A stretch of 64,000 nucleotides of DNA from Mycoplasmopsis maculosa (GCF_900660665.1 NZ_LR215037.1:744001-808000), one strand, 5' to 3'; shown: positions 19,098 through 30,983, numbered from the stretch's first letter. Translations and numbers: made by a program. Notes: a model not told the origin generated them from the sequence alone.

Positions 19098-20629
19098 TAT
19101 TTATCCCCCATTATTTTTGAAATTTCTTCAAGGAAATTATTATCAAATGGAATAAATTCATGTTGATATTCAATTTCTCAATCTAAATTATTATAATTAG
19201 AATATTGTTTTAAAGCAAAAGCAAAATAATTTTTCATCATTTTATCATCGTATTTTTCACCTGCTTTAATTATTTCAAATGAATTTTTTGCTTCTGGGTG
19301 CATTTCAATTAAATTGTTTAAAAAAGTTAATGCTTTTTGTTCGTCTTTAACACCTTTTAAAATACTTCAAGAAATTAATTTAGCCATAAACATAACAAAT
19401 TTGTGTGAATAAAGTGAAAATCCCCTTTGACTAAACATTTTGTCTATTGATTTACCTTTATATAATAGTAATGAAGTTTCTTTATTAAAATCATAGTCAA
19501 TCATAGCTAATTTAAGGTGTTTTTTGTAAGTTCTATAGATTTTACCAATTTCACCAGCTACTTTTGTAACTACTCTATTTTGAACACTTGAACCAGTACG
19601 AGAAACAGATAAATCTAAATTAATAGCTGGTAATTTACCTTGTGCAAATAAATCTGAGCTTGTAACAATTTGTCCATCTGTTATTGAAATAACATTAGAA
19701 GAAATTAAAGATGTTATATCACCATCAATAGTTTGTAAAATAGGCAATGCTGTAATAGTTTTTCTATTTACAAATGAACCTGATCTTTCCAATAATGATG
19801 AGTGTGAAAAGAATATATCACCAGGCATAGCTTCTTTACCAACAGGTTTATCAGTTAATAATGCAATTTCACGAATTATGTTTGCATGTCTTGTTAAATC
19901 ATCAAATACAATTAAAACATCTTCTTTGTATGAGATATTTTCAGCATGAGCCATAGCAATATAAGGCGCTAAATATTGTTCATAAACACTTGTTGACGGA
20001 GCATCAATAATAATAGTTTTATCTAAAGCGTTATGTTCTTTTAAAGTGTTATAAATATTTGTTATAGCTTCACGTTTTTGACCAATAGCTACATAAATAC
20101 ATTTTGTATTAGTTTTAGCTTGATTAATTATTGCATTGATTGCAATATGAGTTTTACCTGTTTGACGGTCACCAATTATTAATTCACGTTGCCCTTTTCC
20201 AATTGGAACAAGTAAATCAATAGAAACTATACCAGTATATAATTGTTCATTTAATTTTTTAACTGTCATTAAATTGTGAGCAAAACCAAAAATTGGGTTT
20301 TTGTTTTCATATGAACCAATAGCAGGTTTTGTATCAATGTTTGGAAATAAAATATTTCCATGAATGTTTATTATTTTTCCAAAATAATTATTTTTTGTAG
20401 TTATTTCTTCTTCATATTTTTTTTCTACTATTTCATCACCAATATTTATTGAACTTTTATTATTTGCAAGTAAAAAAGCTTTATTTTCATCTGCAAAAAT
20501 TAATATCATTTCAATTGAAGGATTAGATTTTAAATAAAATAATTGTTGTTGTTTATAGTTATATTTACCGTGAACTTCTACAATATAGTCAAATACAGCA
20601 AATATTTTTGGGTTATTATAATTTGTCAT
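19097..20629 (-). CDS. atpA: F1-like ATPase alpha-type subunit (X0-type cluster)
   Basis: 510 residues. Walker A GDRQTGKT at ~153-160 is the canonical alpha form. ALPILQTIDGDITSLISSNVISITDGQI and the arginine-finger region INLDLSVSRTGSS are intact, so the catalytic interface with beta should work. The last ~90 residues after a TGA-encoded Trp form a helical C-terminal domain. One-base overlap with beta-like; 15 bases after the 708-aa membrane protein gene. It differs from standard AtpA in the short, poorly conserved N-terminal crown domain. The operon lacks genes for the a, b, c and delta subunits of F0F1. Confidence 0.9.
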
Positions 20630-20644
20630 GATATATCCTCTCTT

Positions 20645-22771
20645 TTAAATAACTAGTAATAGTGCAATACCAATAGTAATTAATGTTACTGATGTAACAA
20701 TTAAACCTATATAAATTGTCAATAACTTTTTATTTTTTCTAATAACTTTTATATTAATTATTAAAAGAATAAGTGAAACAATAAATAATAAAATTGAAAT
20801 AGTTGATATTGTAGATCCTATTATTTTAGTTGTTTTTGCTTTTTCTCTATTAGTTTCTTTTATACTTTCTAAAGCTTTTTGATAAGCATTTTCGTAATTT
20901 TCTATATTTTTAATTTCTTCTTCATTATTTGCATTTTCAGGAATTTTTGTACTTGAAGTTAATGTTGAAAGAATATTAAAATCATTTTGAATTTTATTTA
21001 TTACTGCTAAATATTCTTCATATCATTTATTAATATTAATAGGTTGTTCGAATGTAATACTCTTTGCTCTAAAAATAGTTTTTTCAATATTTTCATATAA
21101 AACTTTAATTACATTTAGATTAAATTTTCTGTTTTCAAAATTTGGTTTTATTATGTCTTCTAAGTTTGCATTAATAGCTTTTCCGAAGTTTACATATACT
21201 TTTCTAAATGCTTCAATAGGTGTATATCAATAAGGGTTTTCGTTTATTTTTGAATTGCTTAATGCATTTAATAAATCATATTTAATTTGATTATTTGATT
21301 TTGAAATTAAAGATTGATTTGTATTATTATTTACATTGTATTCTTTTGATAATTTTATTATTAAATCTTTTTGATTTTTTACAAATAATTGATTTGGGTC
21401 ACCATATGCTATTTTAGTTGCAGTATCCACCATTGATGAAACAGCATCAATTAAATCTTGATTTCTTAAATTTGAATAGTTTATTGTGTCATCAAGTAAT
21501 AATGCATTATAAAAGCTTAAAAATGTATCTTTTATAGTAATGTATTGATTGTAAAAAATATCTGTTTGCGCTATAAAACTTATATTTTCATCAAAAGGAT
21601 TATTATCTATTAATGATTTATATCCTCTTTTGGCACCTTTTTCAACTCTATCTTGAATTTTTACATATCCATATAATTTTTCATCTTTAATTTCAAGCGA
21701 TTCTATTGTATATGAAAATCTAGTGTTTATAGAATTATTGAAGAAAAACAATTTTTCCTTTTGTTCTTCTGCTGAAGAATTATATAAGTCATATATTTCT
21801 TTAATATTTAATTCTGCAATATCATAAGATATAATAGGGCTTAATTCAGGCAAACTTTCTATTATTTCTTGTTGTTTTTGTTTTGTCTCTTTATTTAAAG
21901 AATCATTTGGAACAAGAGGAGAGTTTTCACTTTTTTCGCTTGGGTTAGTTTCTGGTTGCTTTTCCTCTTCTTCTTTTTCTGCTTCTTCATTTTGTTTTAA
22001 ATCAAAATCAATAAATCTATCTTTTATTTTAGATAAAAAATATTTATCTATTGTTTCGTACTTATCTTTAAATTCTTTTTTAAATTCTACTGTAAACCCT
22101 TTTTGACCAGGTTCAGATTTTAAAAATATTTCACTTTCAAGCTTTAATACATCTTTTTCATTAAAAGTTATTTTTGTGAATTCATTTACTAAATCCTCTG
22201 AATATTTATCGATAATCTTTTTAAATTCTTCTTCTGAAAAAGCATTATTTGCATCTTCTGGATTCTCAAATTTACCTTTTTCACCTAAAGCATTTTTGTA
22301 ATCAGTTGGACTTGTCAAACCGGTTTTTATGTTTTTATATAATTTATCATTATATTTTATATTATGAATTTTAAATTTAGTATTTTCTGCTAAAACTCTT
22401 GGAGTAAGGGCGAAAAGATTATATTTATAAGGATTTTCCAACATATCATTTTTATTTGAATCTAAAAAATTTATTAATTCATTAAAATAATAAATAGCCT
22501 CTATTTTTTCTTTATAATCTTTATCTGTTAATGTTTCAAATTTTTCTTTTTTATTTTTGAAATATGAAACTGCATTTTCGATAGCTATTTTCATAGCCTC
22601 TTTTGTTTTTTCATCAGAATATTTTTTAAATTCTGGGAACTTTGGACTTAATTCATCTTTTGGTTTTTCATTATTTGAATTTGTTTCTCCAGCACTTATT
22701 ATAGTAACTGGTAAAAATGAAGCAGTTAATAAAGAAGAACCAAAGAATATTTTTTTTATTTTTTTATTCAT
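20645..22771 (-). CDS. Membrane-anchored protein of the F1-like ATPase cluster (708 aa)
   Basis: 708 residues. An N-terminal hydrophobic segment (~8-27), without a lipobox Cys, could be a signal peptide or anchor. The middle is a long hydrophilic region with a Glu/Lys/Pro-rich stretch near 265-300. The C-terminus has two membrane helices (~640-665 and ~680-705) separated by a short basic loop, preceded by helical segments. The most likely topology puts the large domain outside. No known domain is seen. Its place between epsilon-like and alpha-like, overlapping the former by 8 bases, makes it a core part of the cluster. By position it may link the internal motor to an extracellular partner, for example the protease; this is inference. 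Confidence 0.85.
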
Positions 22772-23222
22772 TTATTTCTCCTTCTGATAGTTTAAATTTC
22801 TGTATCATTTTTAATTTAAAAAGTGTATTTTTAATATTGTTAATTTCTATAATTTCATCAACATTTAACGATATATTTTCTTTAGCTTCTAAATAATTTA
22901 AAACTTTTGTTTGATTTGAAATTTCTTGTTTAATATCGATAAAATTTTTAGAAACAAAATAGAATTTAGGTTGGTCATATAATTCTATAATAATTGAATC
23001 ATCATTTGATTCCATAGTTGCTGTTTCTAAAAAAAGAAAAATTTCTTTATTATTTTTATCATTTATTTTAATTAATGAATTTTTAAAACTTGCTTTAGAT
23101 TTTTTAGGAAATAATAGTCAACTTTCATCATTTTCCAAATAAATACTTAAGCTTGAATTATTAAACTTTATTTCTTTATTTATTTCAAAGATAATTTTTA
23201 TTAATGAATTACTCTTTTTCAT
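22764..23222 (-). CDS. Epsilon-like subunit of the F1-like ATPase cluster
   Basis: 152 residues when read from the ATG at 23222 through one TGA(Trp). The N-terminal ~90 residues show an alternating strand pattern (IIFEINKEIKF, LFPKKSKASF, SIIIELYDQPKFYF) resembling the beta-sandwich of F1 epsilon. The last ~50 residues are helical, as in the epsilon hairpin. Length and location next to a gamma-like gene fit this role. Sequence identity is low, so the call rests on size, pattern and context. Its start overlaps the end of the gamma-like gene by 14 bases. Confidence 0.6.
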
Positions 23223-24147
23223 TATTATTAACCTCGTTTTTATCAATCAAATTAAGTTTATTATTTCTTGTTATCATTGTAATTTCTTCAATTTCAATTT
23301 CACGTTTAGTGCTTAAAACTTTTTTCTTAATTTTAGCGACGTTTTCATCAATTTCGTTTGATACCTTATTTAAGGTAACAAGGCCGACTTTTGCTGTATA
23401 AAAGCTTGATTCGATAAACAATGAATGTAATGCGTTTAATAAAAACAAGTCAATTTGATTTTCTAAATAATCATTAATATTTGGAAAAATTTTAGTATTC
23501 TTAAAACTTACATTTTTTATTTCTATTTCTTTATTTGAAAGAAGTTCATATACATTAAACTTATTTATAGGTAAAATAGTAAAATGATTATTATAATTTT
23601 TATTTGAATTTATAACAAAATTTACATTTTTGTAATTTTTTTCAATATAAAAAGTTTTAATAATTTGAGAAATATTTTTCATAAAACTAATATTGTTTTT
23701 TCATAAATCATATTCTTTTATTATTGTTAATTTATTTTCCTTACAAAATTCAATAGCTCTTTTACCAATTGGTAAAAAATCAGCTCTTTTTTTCTTTATT
23801 GTTTCTAAAATTTTATGTTCATAACGTGAATAAGAGTCTGTAGCATATTTTTGTTCTTCGGTTACATAAATTCACAGTTCTTTTTGTTTATAAAAAGATT
23901 TTATTATTTTTTTAAAAAATTTACTTTTTTCAAAAATATTTTCATTATCAACTATATTGTTTTTAAAACGATATTCACTAAATAATTTACTAATTTCAGA
24001 TTTAATTTCTAGTGCTTTGTAAGTATAATGATTAAGCCCTTTAGTCAACTTCATGATATTAATCAATAGTATATTTCTATCATTGTTGACTTTTTTTTGT
24101 ATATTTTCTAATTTCTTAACTTTATCAAGTAATTTAATTAATTGCAT
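23209..24147 (-). CDS. Gamma-like central-shaft subunit of the F1-like ATPase cluster
   Basis: 312 residues, close to the ~290 of F1 gamma. The N-terminus (LIKLLDKVKKLENIQKKVNN) and the C-terminal ~90 residues (ALHSLFIESSFYTAKVGLVTLNKV, then ending VLSTKREIEIEEITMITRN) have the two long antiparallel helices of gamma, with the C-terminal pattern close to the ATKNA..L...YNK.RQ..IT.EI signature. The central domain is divergent. As the rotor it would couple alpha/beta hydrolysis to the membrane part. It overlaps both neighbours by 14 bases. Confidence 0.72.
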
Positions 24148-24649
24148 TGTTTATTTTTGAAATTCAATTTTTGCTAAAAAGCAATTTATACTTATTTGTA
24201 TTTTTAGAAATATACATAATAATTCCAGGCATAATTTCAACAAATCATGATTTTAAAAGTCATTCATTAATTGTTTCGTTATATGTTTTTAGAAACTCGT
24301 TTAGTTCTTTTTCATCTGATTTAGTTAAGTCAAATGCATTTACATAATTTGACTCATTTGCTTTTAAAGAAGGAACTAATGCATCTAAAGCAAATTTTTG
24401 TTGGACATCAAAAGAGATAACAAAGTTTTCGAAAATAAAATCTTCTCTATTCTTTTTGGTATCTATAATATTTGAAACAAATAAATTGTATGCTTCACTT
24501 TCAAAACCAATCTTATTTTTAAAAAGAACAGTAGCTATAAGTTTTTCAAAATTTATTATAGTATTAGAATTTTTCGCCTTTTCATAGTAACTATACATGT
24601 CGAAAAACTCTATTGAATCGCTATTATTTTTAATATTATCTTTTTTCAT
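24134..24649 (-). CDS. Unknown 171-aa protein of the F1-like ATPase cluster
   Basis: 171 residues with several TGA-encoded Trp in the last 40. Hydrophilic and helical up to ~130, then a short moderately hydrophobic stretch (EIMPGIIMYISK) that is too weak for a clear membrane helix. I recognise no domain. It lies between the polytopic membrane protein (one base away) and gamma-like (14-base overlap), so it is almost certainly made in step with them. A delta- or stalk-like linker between the motor and the membrane is possible from size and place, but nothing in the sequence proves it. Confidence 0.75.
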
Positions 24650-24650
24650 G

Positions 24651-26102
24651 TTATACTCCTTTTATATTTTCAGAAAGTTTTGTTATTGTTGAAAGAATAA
24701 TTATCATTTTTATTAATAAATAAACTAAATAGCAAATAATCGAAGCTAATTGAACTGCTGTAACAATTTGAGTAATAGATAAATTTGAATTAATTGTATA
24801 AAAAATTAAATTGTAATTTTCTGGAACCAAAAATAATTGATTAAATCCAAAAATTGATAATGTAACTGACATTATTACAAAGTTAGTTATAAAAAACAAT
24901 GAAGAAATATTGTTTAAACTTTTGTATTTAGTAAAAAATATTACATATGAAATTAAACTAAAAAGAATAATTATAGATAAATTTATCATGTTTACAGTTG
25001 CTGAATTATTAACTAATATTGTTATAAAATAAACAGATCAAAATAGCAATTGTTCAACACCTAATACAATAAGAGAAATTAAACTTGCTTTCAAGTTATT
25101 TTTAATTTTTTTAATAATAAAAATAAAACCAATAAAAATTAAAACAATAAATAAAATTAAAAATAAATAAAAGTAATTTTGATTAATTGGGTTATTTATA
25201 ATATCAACTGTTTTAGTTTTATAAAAAATAGTTCTAATAAATCAAATTAAAGAAGAACTTAATGTCACTAAAGACATATGAATAAAATGTTTAAAGCTTT
25301 CAGGTTTAACTTTTTTATTCATTAAATAAATAATGCTATATGAAAAATTACCTAAAAGTAAAATACCTAAAAAAACAAATGAAGAAATTATAATCATAAA
25401 ATTTTTAAAATTATTGACTTCAAAAATCTCTCTTATAGTTGTGTAAAAAGTATTTTTAATTGTGTAATCATTGAATAGACCTGGACTTGATAATGGTCAT
25501 ATAACAAAAATAGTTATAGATATTAAAAATAAAATTCCTTTTGATATTAAAGTTAATAGTAATGGCTTTAAACTTTTATAAAGTGTTGGATCTTGTTTCT
25601 TTCCTATAGAATAACGTAATGTTAAATCATAAAGTCTTATTAAAAACAAAGGCACTAATATATAAATTAGGTTCAACATTTCTGATGATTCTTTAGTAAA
25701 GTAACCAAATATTAAACCTATAGAAATAATAGATAAACTAAAGTAAGTTATATATAAAGGTATGTAAACTTTAATGTTTTGTTTATACATAAGCAAGTTA
25801 TTATAATTAATAAAAACACTATAAAATAGGATAAATAGTAATAATATTATTTTATAAATAATTAAAAAACTAAGTGTTTTTTGAGAGCTATCAGTATAAT
25901 TTAAAAAAAACTGTAAGCTATTAAATTTTAATATTTTGTTAGCAAAAATAGTTAACGGTGACATTAATAAAATTGTTGTTAAAGATATACCGAAAAAAAC
26001 TATTAACAAGTACTTGAATACTAAATATAAAATGTTTTTTCTTTGCTTAATTTGAAGTTCTTCAAAATTAACTATTTTTTGTTCTTGCAATTTCAAACTC
26101 AT
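24651..26102 (-). CDS. Polytopic membrane protein, likely X0 component of the F1-like ATPase
   Basis: 483 residues, about 12 hydrophobic segments spread over the whole length, after a ~25-residue cytoplasmic Lys/Glu-rich N-terminus. It is the first gene of the operon, with a TATAAT (minus strand, 26158-26153) and a strong AAAGGAGAA before the ATG. It shows no resemblance to F0 subunit a or c: no short c-type hairpin with a membrane Glu and no subunit-a Arg helix that I can see. In the described type 3 clusters a multi-spanning protein of unknown function occupies this role and is called X0. Whether it conducts ions is unknown. Confidence 0.85.
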
Positions 26103-26420
26103 ATTTCTCCTTTTATATTATTTTTGTATTGACATTTTATTAAAGCACTCTTATTATAAAAAAACAAGAAGGTTATTATTTTATAAAATGTCAAACCTCC
26201 TTTTTCAATATATATATATATATACTAATATATAAAAATATACTAATTATATTTTACAACTATTTTTTTAAAAAATGAACATTTTATTCATAAAATGCTA
26301 TTTTATAGTTGTTTAAGTCGAAATTAAATATTAGAATTTTTAAAAAAAATAAAATTTTTAGTAATTTTTAATTACTAAATATAGTTTTTTGGTATGATTC
26401 TTTTATAAGAAGGGGTCAAA
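26103..26420. promoter_or_regulatory. Divergent regulatory region of ATPase operon and phase-variable lipoprotein
   Basis: This 318-base region holds the ATPase operon promoter (TATAAT, minus strand, 26153-26158), a (TA)8 tract at 26209-26224, and the lipoprotein promoter (TATGAT at 26393-26398). The octamer CATTTTAT and its complement ATAAAATG occur four times: as a pair around the ATPase -10 (26133-26140 and 26183-26190) and as a tight palindrome with a two-base centre (26280-26287 / 26290-26297). That palindrome is itself enclosed by ACAACTAT / ATAGTTGT (26256-26263 / 26305-26312). This looks like operators shared by the two transcription units. Confidence 0.55.
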
Positions 26421-29400
26421 ATGAAAAAAAAATAACAAATTATCAAAATTATTATTTTTTCTTTCCGGAGTTTCTTTTATTTCAATTTCTTTAAGTTGTT
26501 CAATAAACGAGAATAATTCTTTTAAAGTTAAAGATTTGAAGTTTGAAAGTATTTCTGATAGAAGTGTCTTATTAACAATAGAAACAGATTTAAAATTAAA
26601 TGAAAATATTGTTTCTAAATTAGTTTATTTAGTTAATGGGAAAAAATACGAAAAAACCTATAGTAAAGTTAATTTAGAACTAAACCAAGTTTTATTTGAA
26701 ATAGAAAATTTACCATTAAATTCAAAGATTAATGTTATAAGTATTTTTATAAATAATATTGAAAATAATTTTTTAAATTTAAAAACAGAGTTTGTAAATT
26801 CTAAAAAAACTGATCCTAGCAATGATTTAATTAATCAATTAGAATTGAAAAATAGCAAAAGAGAGGCTTTTAATGAAATTATAAAAATTGAAAATGAAAC
26901 CAAGAAACAGGAATTACAAGATTTATTGAATAATGCTAAAACTAAAGTAGATGTATATGAAATTAGAATGCAAGCTACTGACTATAAAAACAAAGAATTA
27001 GCTAATAATCAAAAAGCCCATGAATTAAGAGAAAGAATTAATGTTATTGAAAATGAAATCAAGAAACAGGAATTACTTAATGCATTTAATTTAGCTTTAA
27101 ATGATGATAATGGTGTACCTATTGTAAATACAGAAATTATTAAGAACAATTTACAAAATTTATCAAATAAAATAGATCAAGCATTTTCTGATGATCAAGG
27201 TGCTTTAAAGAATTTAGAAGTTAAAAAACAACAATTAAGAGATAAAATAGCTCAGATTTCTGATACAGCTAAAAAAGCTGAATATGAAAGAGAATTAGAA
27301 AGAATTAATTCAATTGCAGATTCTTTGCAAGCTACAACAGAAGTAAATACATTAGATAATAAAGTTACAACACAAAAAGCTTTCGAGACTAAAAAAGCTG
27401 AAGCTCAAGCTGAAATTAATAGATTAAGAACAAAAGATTCAACTAAAAAAGCTGAATTACAATCTAGATTAGATTCAGTTACTACTGAAGAAGCAGCAGC
27501 AACAATTTTACAAGAAGCTCAAGCAGAAAAAGCAAAAGAAGATGAACAAATTGAAGCTAAAAGAAGAGCTGTTAATGAAGCTCTTGCAAAACTTCAAGAT
27601 GGTACCGAATTTAAAAATTCACTTGTTTCTAGAAAAGACCAAGCCGCTCCTTATGACGACGCAAGTCATAGAACTGTTGATTTAGCTGAATTAGATAATA
27701 TTGTTACAGCTGTAAATAATAAAATTGAAGAACTTAAAAATGCTGCTAAAGCCGCTATTGCATTAGCAAATGGATTAGAAGCTAGTGGTGATAATACTAC
27801 CTCATATGATTCACTAAATGCAGATGTTAATAATGAAGCAAATCAAACAGAAGAAAAATTAAATGAATTAAAACAAAAAGCACAATCAGAAGTTGCAAAA
27901 GCTAGAAACACTGCTATTGCTGCTTTAGACCAATCTGAAGGAAAAGAACTTTCTGATAAGAAAAAAGCCTTACAACAACTTATAAATGATCCAACAAAAA
28001 CTATTGCTGATCTTAAAGATTTATTAAATAAAGTAAACAAAGAGACTGAATTAGAAACAAAAGCAGCTGAATTAATAGCTAAGGCAAATAAAATTCAAGA
28101 CCCACAACAAAGACAAAGCTTTATTAATAGAGTTAATAATTTAATGAACAGTGACAACGAATCTGAAAGAACAACAGATAAGTTACAAGAAATAGAAAAT
28201 GAAATTTCTTCAAGCAATGAAAGACAAGAAGCAGCTAGAACACAAGCTTATACTGATGCTAAAGCAGCTATTGATTCAATTTCTGATAGTACAGAAAAAC
28301 AAAGATTATTAACACAATTGAAAAAAGCTGATTCAGACGAACCAAAAGCTGAATTAACAATTAGCGATATTCAAAATATAAAAAATGAAGCTGAAGAAAT
28401 TAAAAATAACGAAGAATTAAATAAAAATAGAGAAGATAATTTTTCAATTTCTGAATTAACATTTTCAAATATAACCTATGATTCCGCAAATGTAAGAATA
28501 TTATTTTCTACTCATGAATTAGCGAATTCTTTATATAAGAGATTTGTTATTGAATACAACGACGGTGGTGAAAATAAGAGTGTTTTAATTGATGATTACG
28601 ATCAAGCAAATGATCATTTAGAGTTCAAATTAATAGATTTAAATAGCAATTCAAATGTTTCGATAACAAGAGTTTTATTAAATGAAAAAAATATAGATAT
28701 TACAGACAAAAATACTTCATTTAATACTTTAGAACTTGTAAAAGAAACAAAAATAACAAGTTTTGACTATAAATTAATTTTTGAAGGTGATTCTAAAAAA
28801 GCTTCATTATCATTTGATATATCAAATTTTGAAATAACATCATCAACTAATGCAATGTTAAAAGTTTTTAATAACACAGATAAAAAAGATGTTTATATTT
28901 CATTTACGCTTATGCCAAATATGAGTCCTGATTTTGATAATATATTATTTAGTATTTTGGATGAATATGAAGATGAAGAATATAATGGAGATAGCATTGA
29001 ATATTTTGCAGATGGATTTTTAGTAGATAAATCATATGAAATAAAAGAAATTTTGTTAATTGATAATAATAATGAAATACTGAAAACAATAACAACTAAT
29101 AGTGAAATAGATACAAACATCAATACAACAAATAAAGCACTAACATTTAACTCTTTAAACATAACTAATAATGAAAATAATTTAAATATTTCACTTAATT
29201 TATCTGAAACAATAGAAACTTCTAAAATTGTATCAACAAGAATAATTGGTTCAAATGGATGATTATCAAATATACAATTATCATTTGATAGTTCTGACTC
29301 AAAATGAAAAGGTCAATTAAATAATGTTGAATATGGAGCTACATATACAGTTTCACAAGTGACAGTAGATAATAATAGAATTTTCAGTTATACAAATGAC

Positions 29401-30924
29401 AATAATTCAAGTGTTTCAATACAAAACAAAACAAACTTAAATAATGACATTGTTATTGAAAACATAACTATTTCAGATACAGAAAACAAAATTGGCAAGA
29501 AAATAATAGTTAACTTAAATAATAATGATTATTCTAAGTTTTTACAACAATATCAAAGTCCGAGATTGATAATTCAAAAACAAGATTTAACAAACATTTT
29601 TGTTGATTTAAAACAAAAATATATTGAAAATAATAGTATAGAATATGCTTATTACGATTTGGAAGATAATGCGACTTATACTATTAAAGGATTATCATTT
29701 TTAAATAAAAATGTTGAATATAATAAAGAATTTAGTAACACAATTCAAACAAAACAAACTTTATCTGTTGAAAACTTAAATAATATATTAACCAATATAA
29801 ACGCAATAAATTTAAATAAAAAATGATGAGCTTCTAGAATTAAAAACAAAATAACTAATTTAAAAACGTTATTACTAGAATCAAATTTAAATATAGGAAA
29901 TTATAATTTAAAAGATTATGATATTGAATTAGTAATAGATGAGTCAAAATGATCAAATCTAAATGATTTAAATGGTACATTAAGCTTACAATTACAATTT
30001 AAAAGTGGAAGCAATTATTCTAACTATAAGGTTATTAATATAAATAATTTATATTCTCAATCATGAATAGTTTCAAACAAAACAAATACAAAATTATTTG
30101 CTGAATTAATAACAATTTCAGAAACAGGAAAAACAAAATCAACAAAAGATTTCGATGAAGCTTTTAAAAATGATGAATCAAAAATAAATCAAGGTGACCT
30201 TGATACATCTTTAGGTGGAAAACCTTCTATAATAACAGAAATAACAGACCCTACTTTAGCACAATTTATAAATATAGATGAAAGTTTAATGAACGCACAA
30301 AATTCAAACTTTAAAATATTTTTTGTTAAATACTTAGACGTTGAAAATGGTTTCGGTATAGAACAAACAACACCATATGCAATGCTAGGTTATATACAAT
30401 ACAAGATTCTTTATTGATTTAATACAAGCAATTTTGATGCTAAATATAAAAATGCTGTAGTTCCTGTTTGATTAGGTGGATATAATAACTATACAAATAA
30501 AGGTTCAAATGATTTATTTACTATCATGAAGAATGCTTTAGAAATAGCTTCAAACAACAACATAAGCGCATTTAATAATAATTTTGGATTTAGAAAAGAT
30601 TTAAATAAAAATTCAGACGAAATATTATCTGAAATAAACGCACAAACAAATGATGAAGAAAAATGAAAAGTTTTAATGTCATTAACAAACTTAGAAAAAC
30701 AAATTAATCATATAGTTTCAATAACACAAAACAATTATGATCCTATTATTAAACGTTCAAATGTAAAATACGGAATTTATAAAGCTGAAAAAATACAATT
30801 AGGTGAAAATAATTTTCTTAAATTCAAAATGTATATAAAACCAGCATATACAAAAGATTCAGAAAAACAAGTAAACTCAGTAGTTAATGGAAATTATATA
30901 GAATTCAAACTACTAGTTAAATAA
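26421..30924 (+). pseudogene. Large phase-variable lipoprotein with GA-like helical repeats, currently out of frame
   Basis: A good ribosome binding site (AAGAAGGGG) and ATG are followed by nine As, then TAA: M-K-K-K-stop. With eight As the frame would read MKKNNKLSKLLFFL and reach a lipobox (ISLSCS) and a ~1,500-codon open frame ending at 30924. The state is therefore OFF by one base in a slippage-prone tract, a typical contingency locus. The mature protein would have an N-terminal beta domain, residues ~115-650 of Ala/Glu/Lys-rich helical repeats resembling GA (albumin-binding) modules, and a C-terminal beta/alpha part. A 30-base segment recurs 159 bases (53 codons) apart, at 26887 and 27046. 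It is divergent from the ATPase operon. A downstream TTG could allow a leaderless, non-exported product. Confidence 0.8.
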
Positions 30925-30945
30925 GATTTACATTTTACAAAAATA

Positions 30946-30983
30946 AAAAAATAGTAATTAAAACGCACAATTACTATTTTTTT
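30946..30983. terminator. Bidirectional terminator
   Basis: Stem AAAAAATAGTAATT / AATTACTATTTTTT with a nine-base loop, between the ends of the convergent lipoprotein and membrane-protein genes. Confidence 0.8.

Noticed and set aside
15508-26102. Calling the operon the housekeeping F0F1 ATP synthase
   Set aside because: No a, b, c or classical delta subunit is present, gene order differs, and the remaining genes are polytopic or unknown; this fits the F1-like X0 type.
26536-26538. TTG as the real start of the large lipoprotein
   Set aside because: It lies after the signal peptide and lipobox and has no ribosome binding site; the ATG at 26421 with AAGAAGGGG is far better, although out of frame.
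26421-30924. Identifying the variable lipoprotein as MIB, the antibody-binding partner of MIP
   Set aside because: Its helical repeats and domain order do not resemble MIB as I know it; only the proximity to a MIP-like gene would support it.
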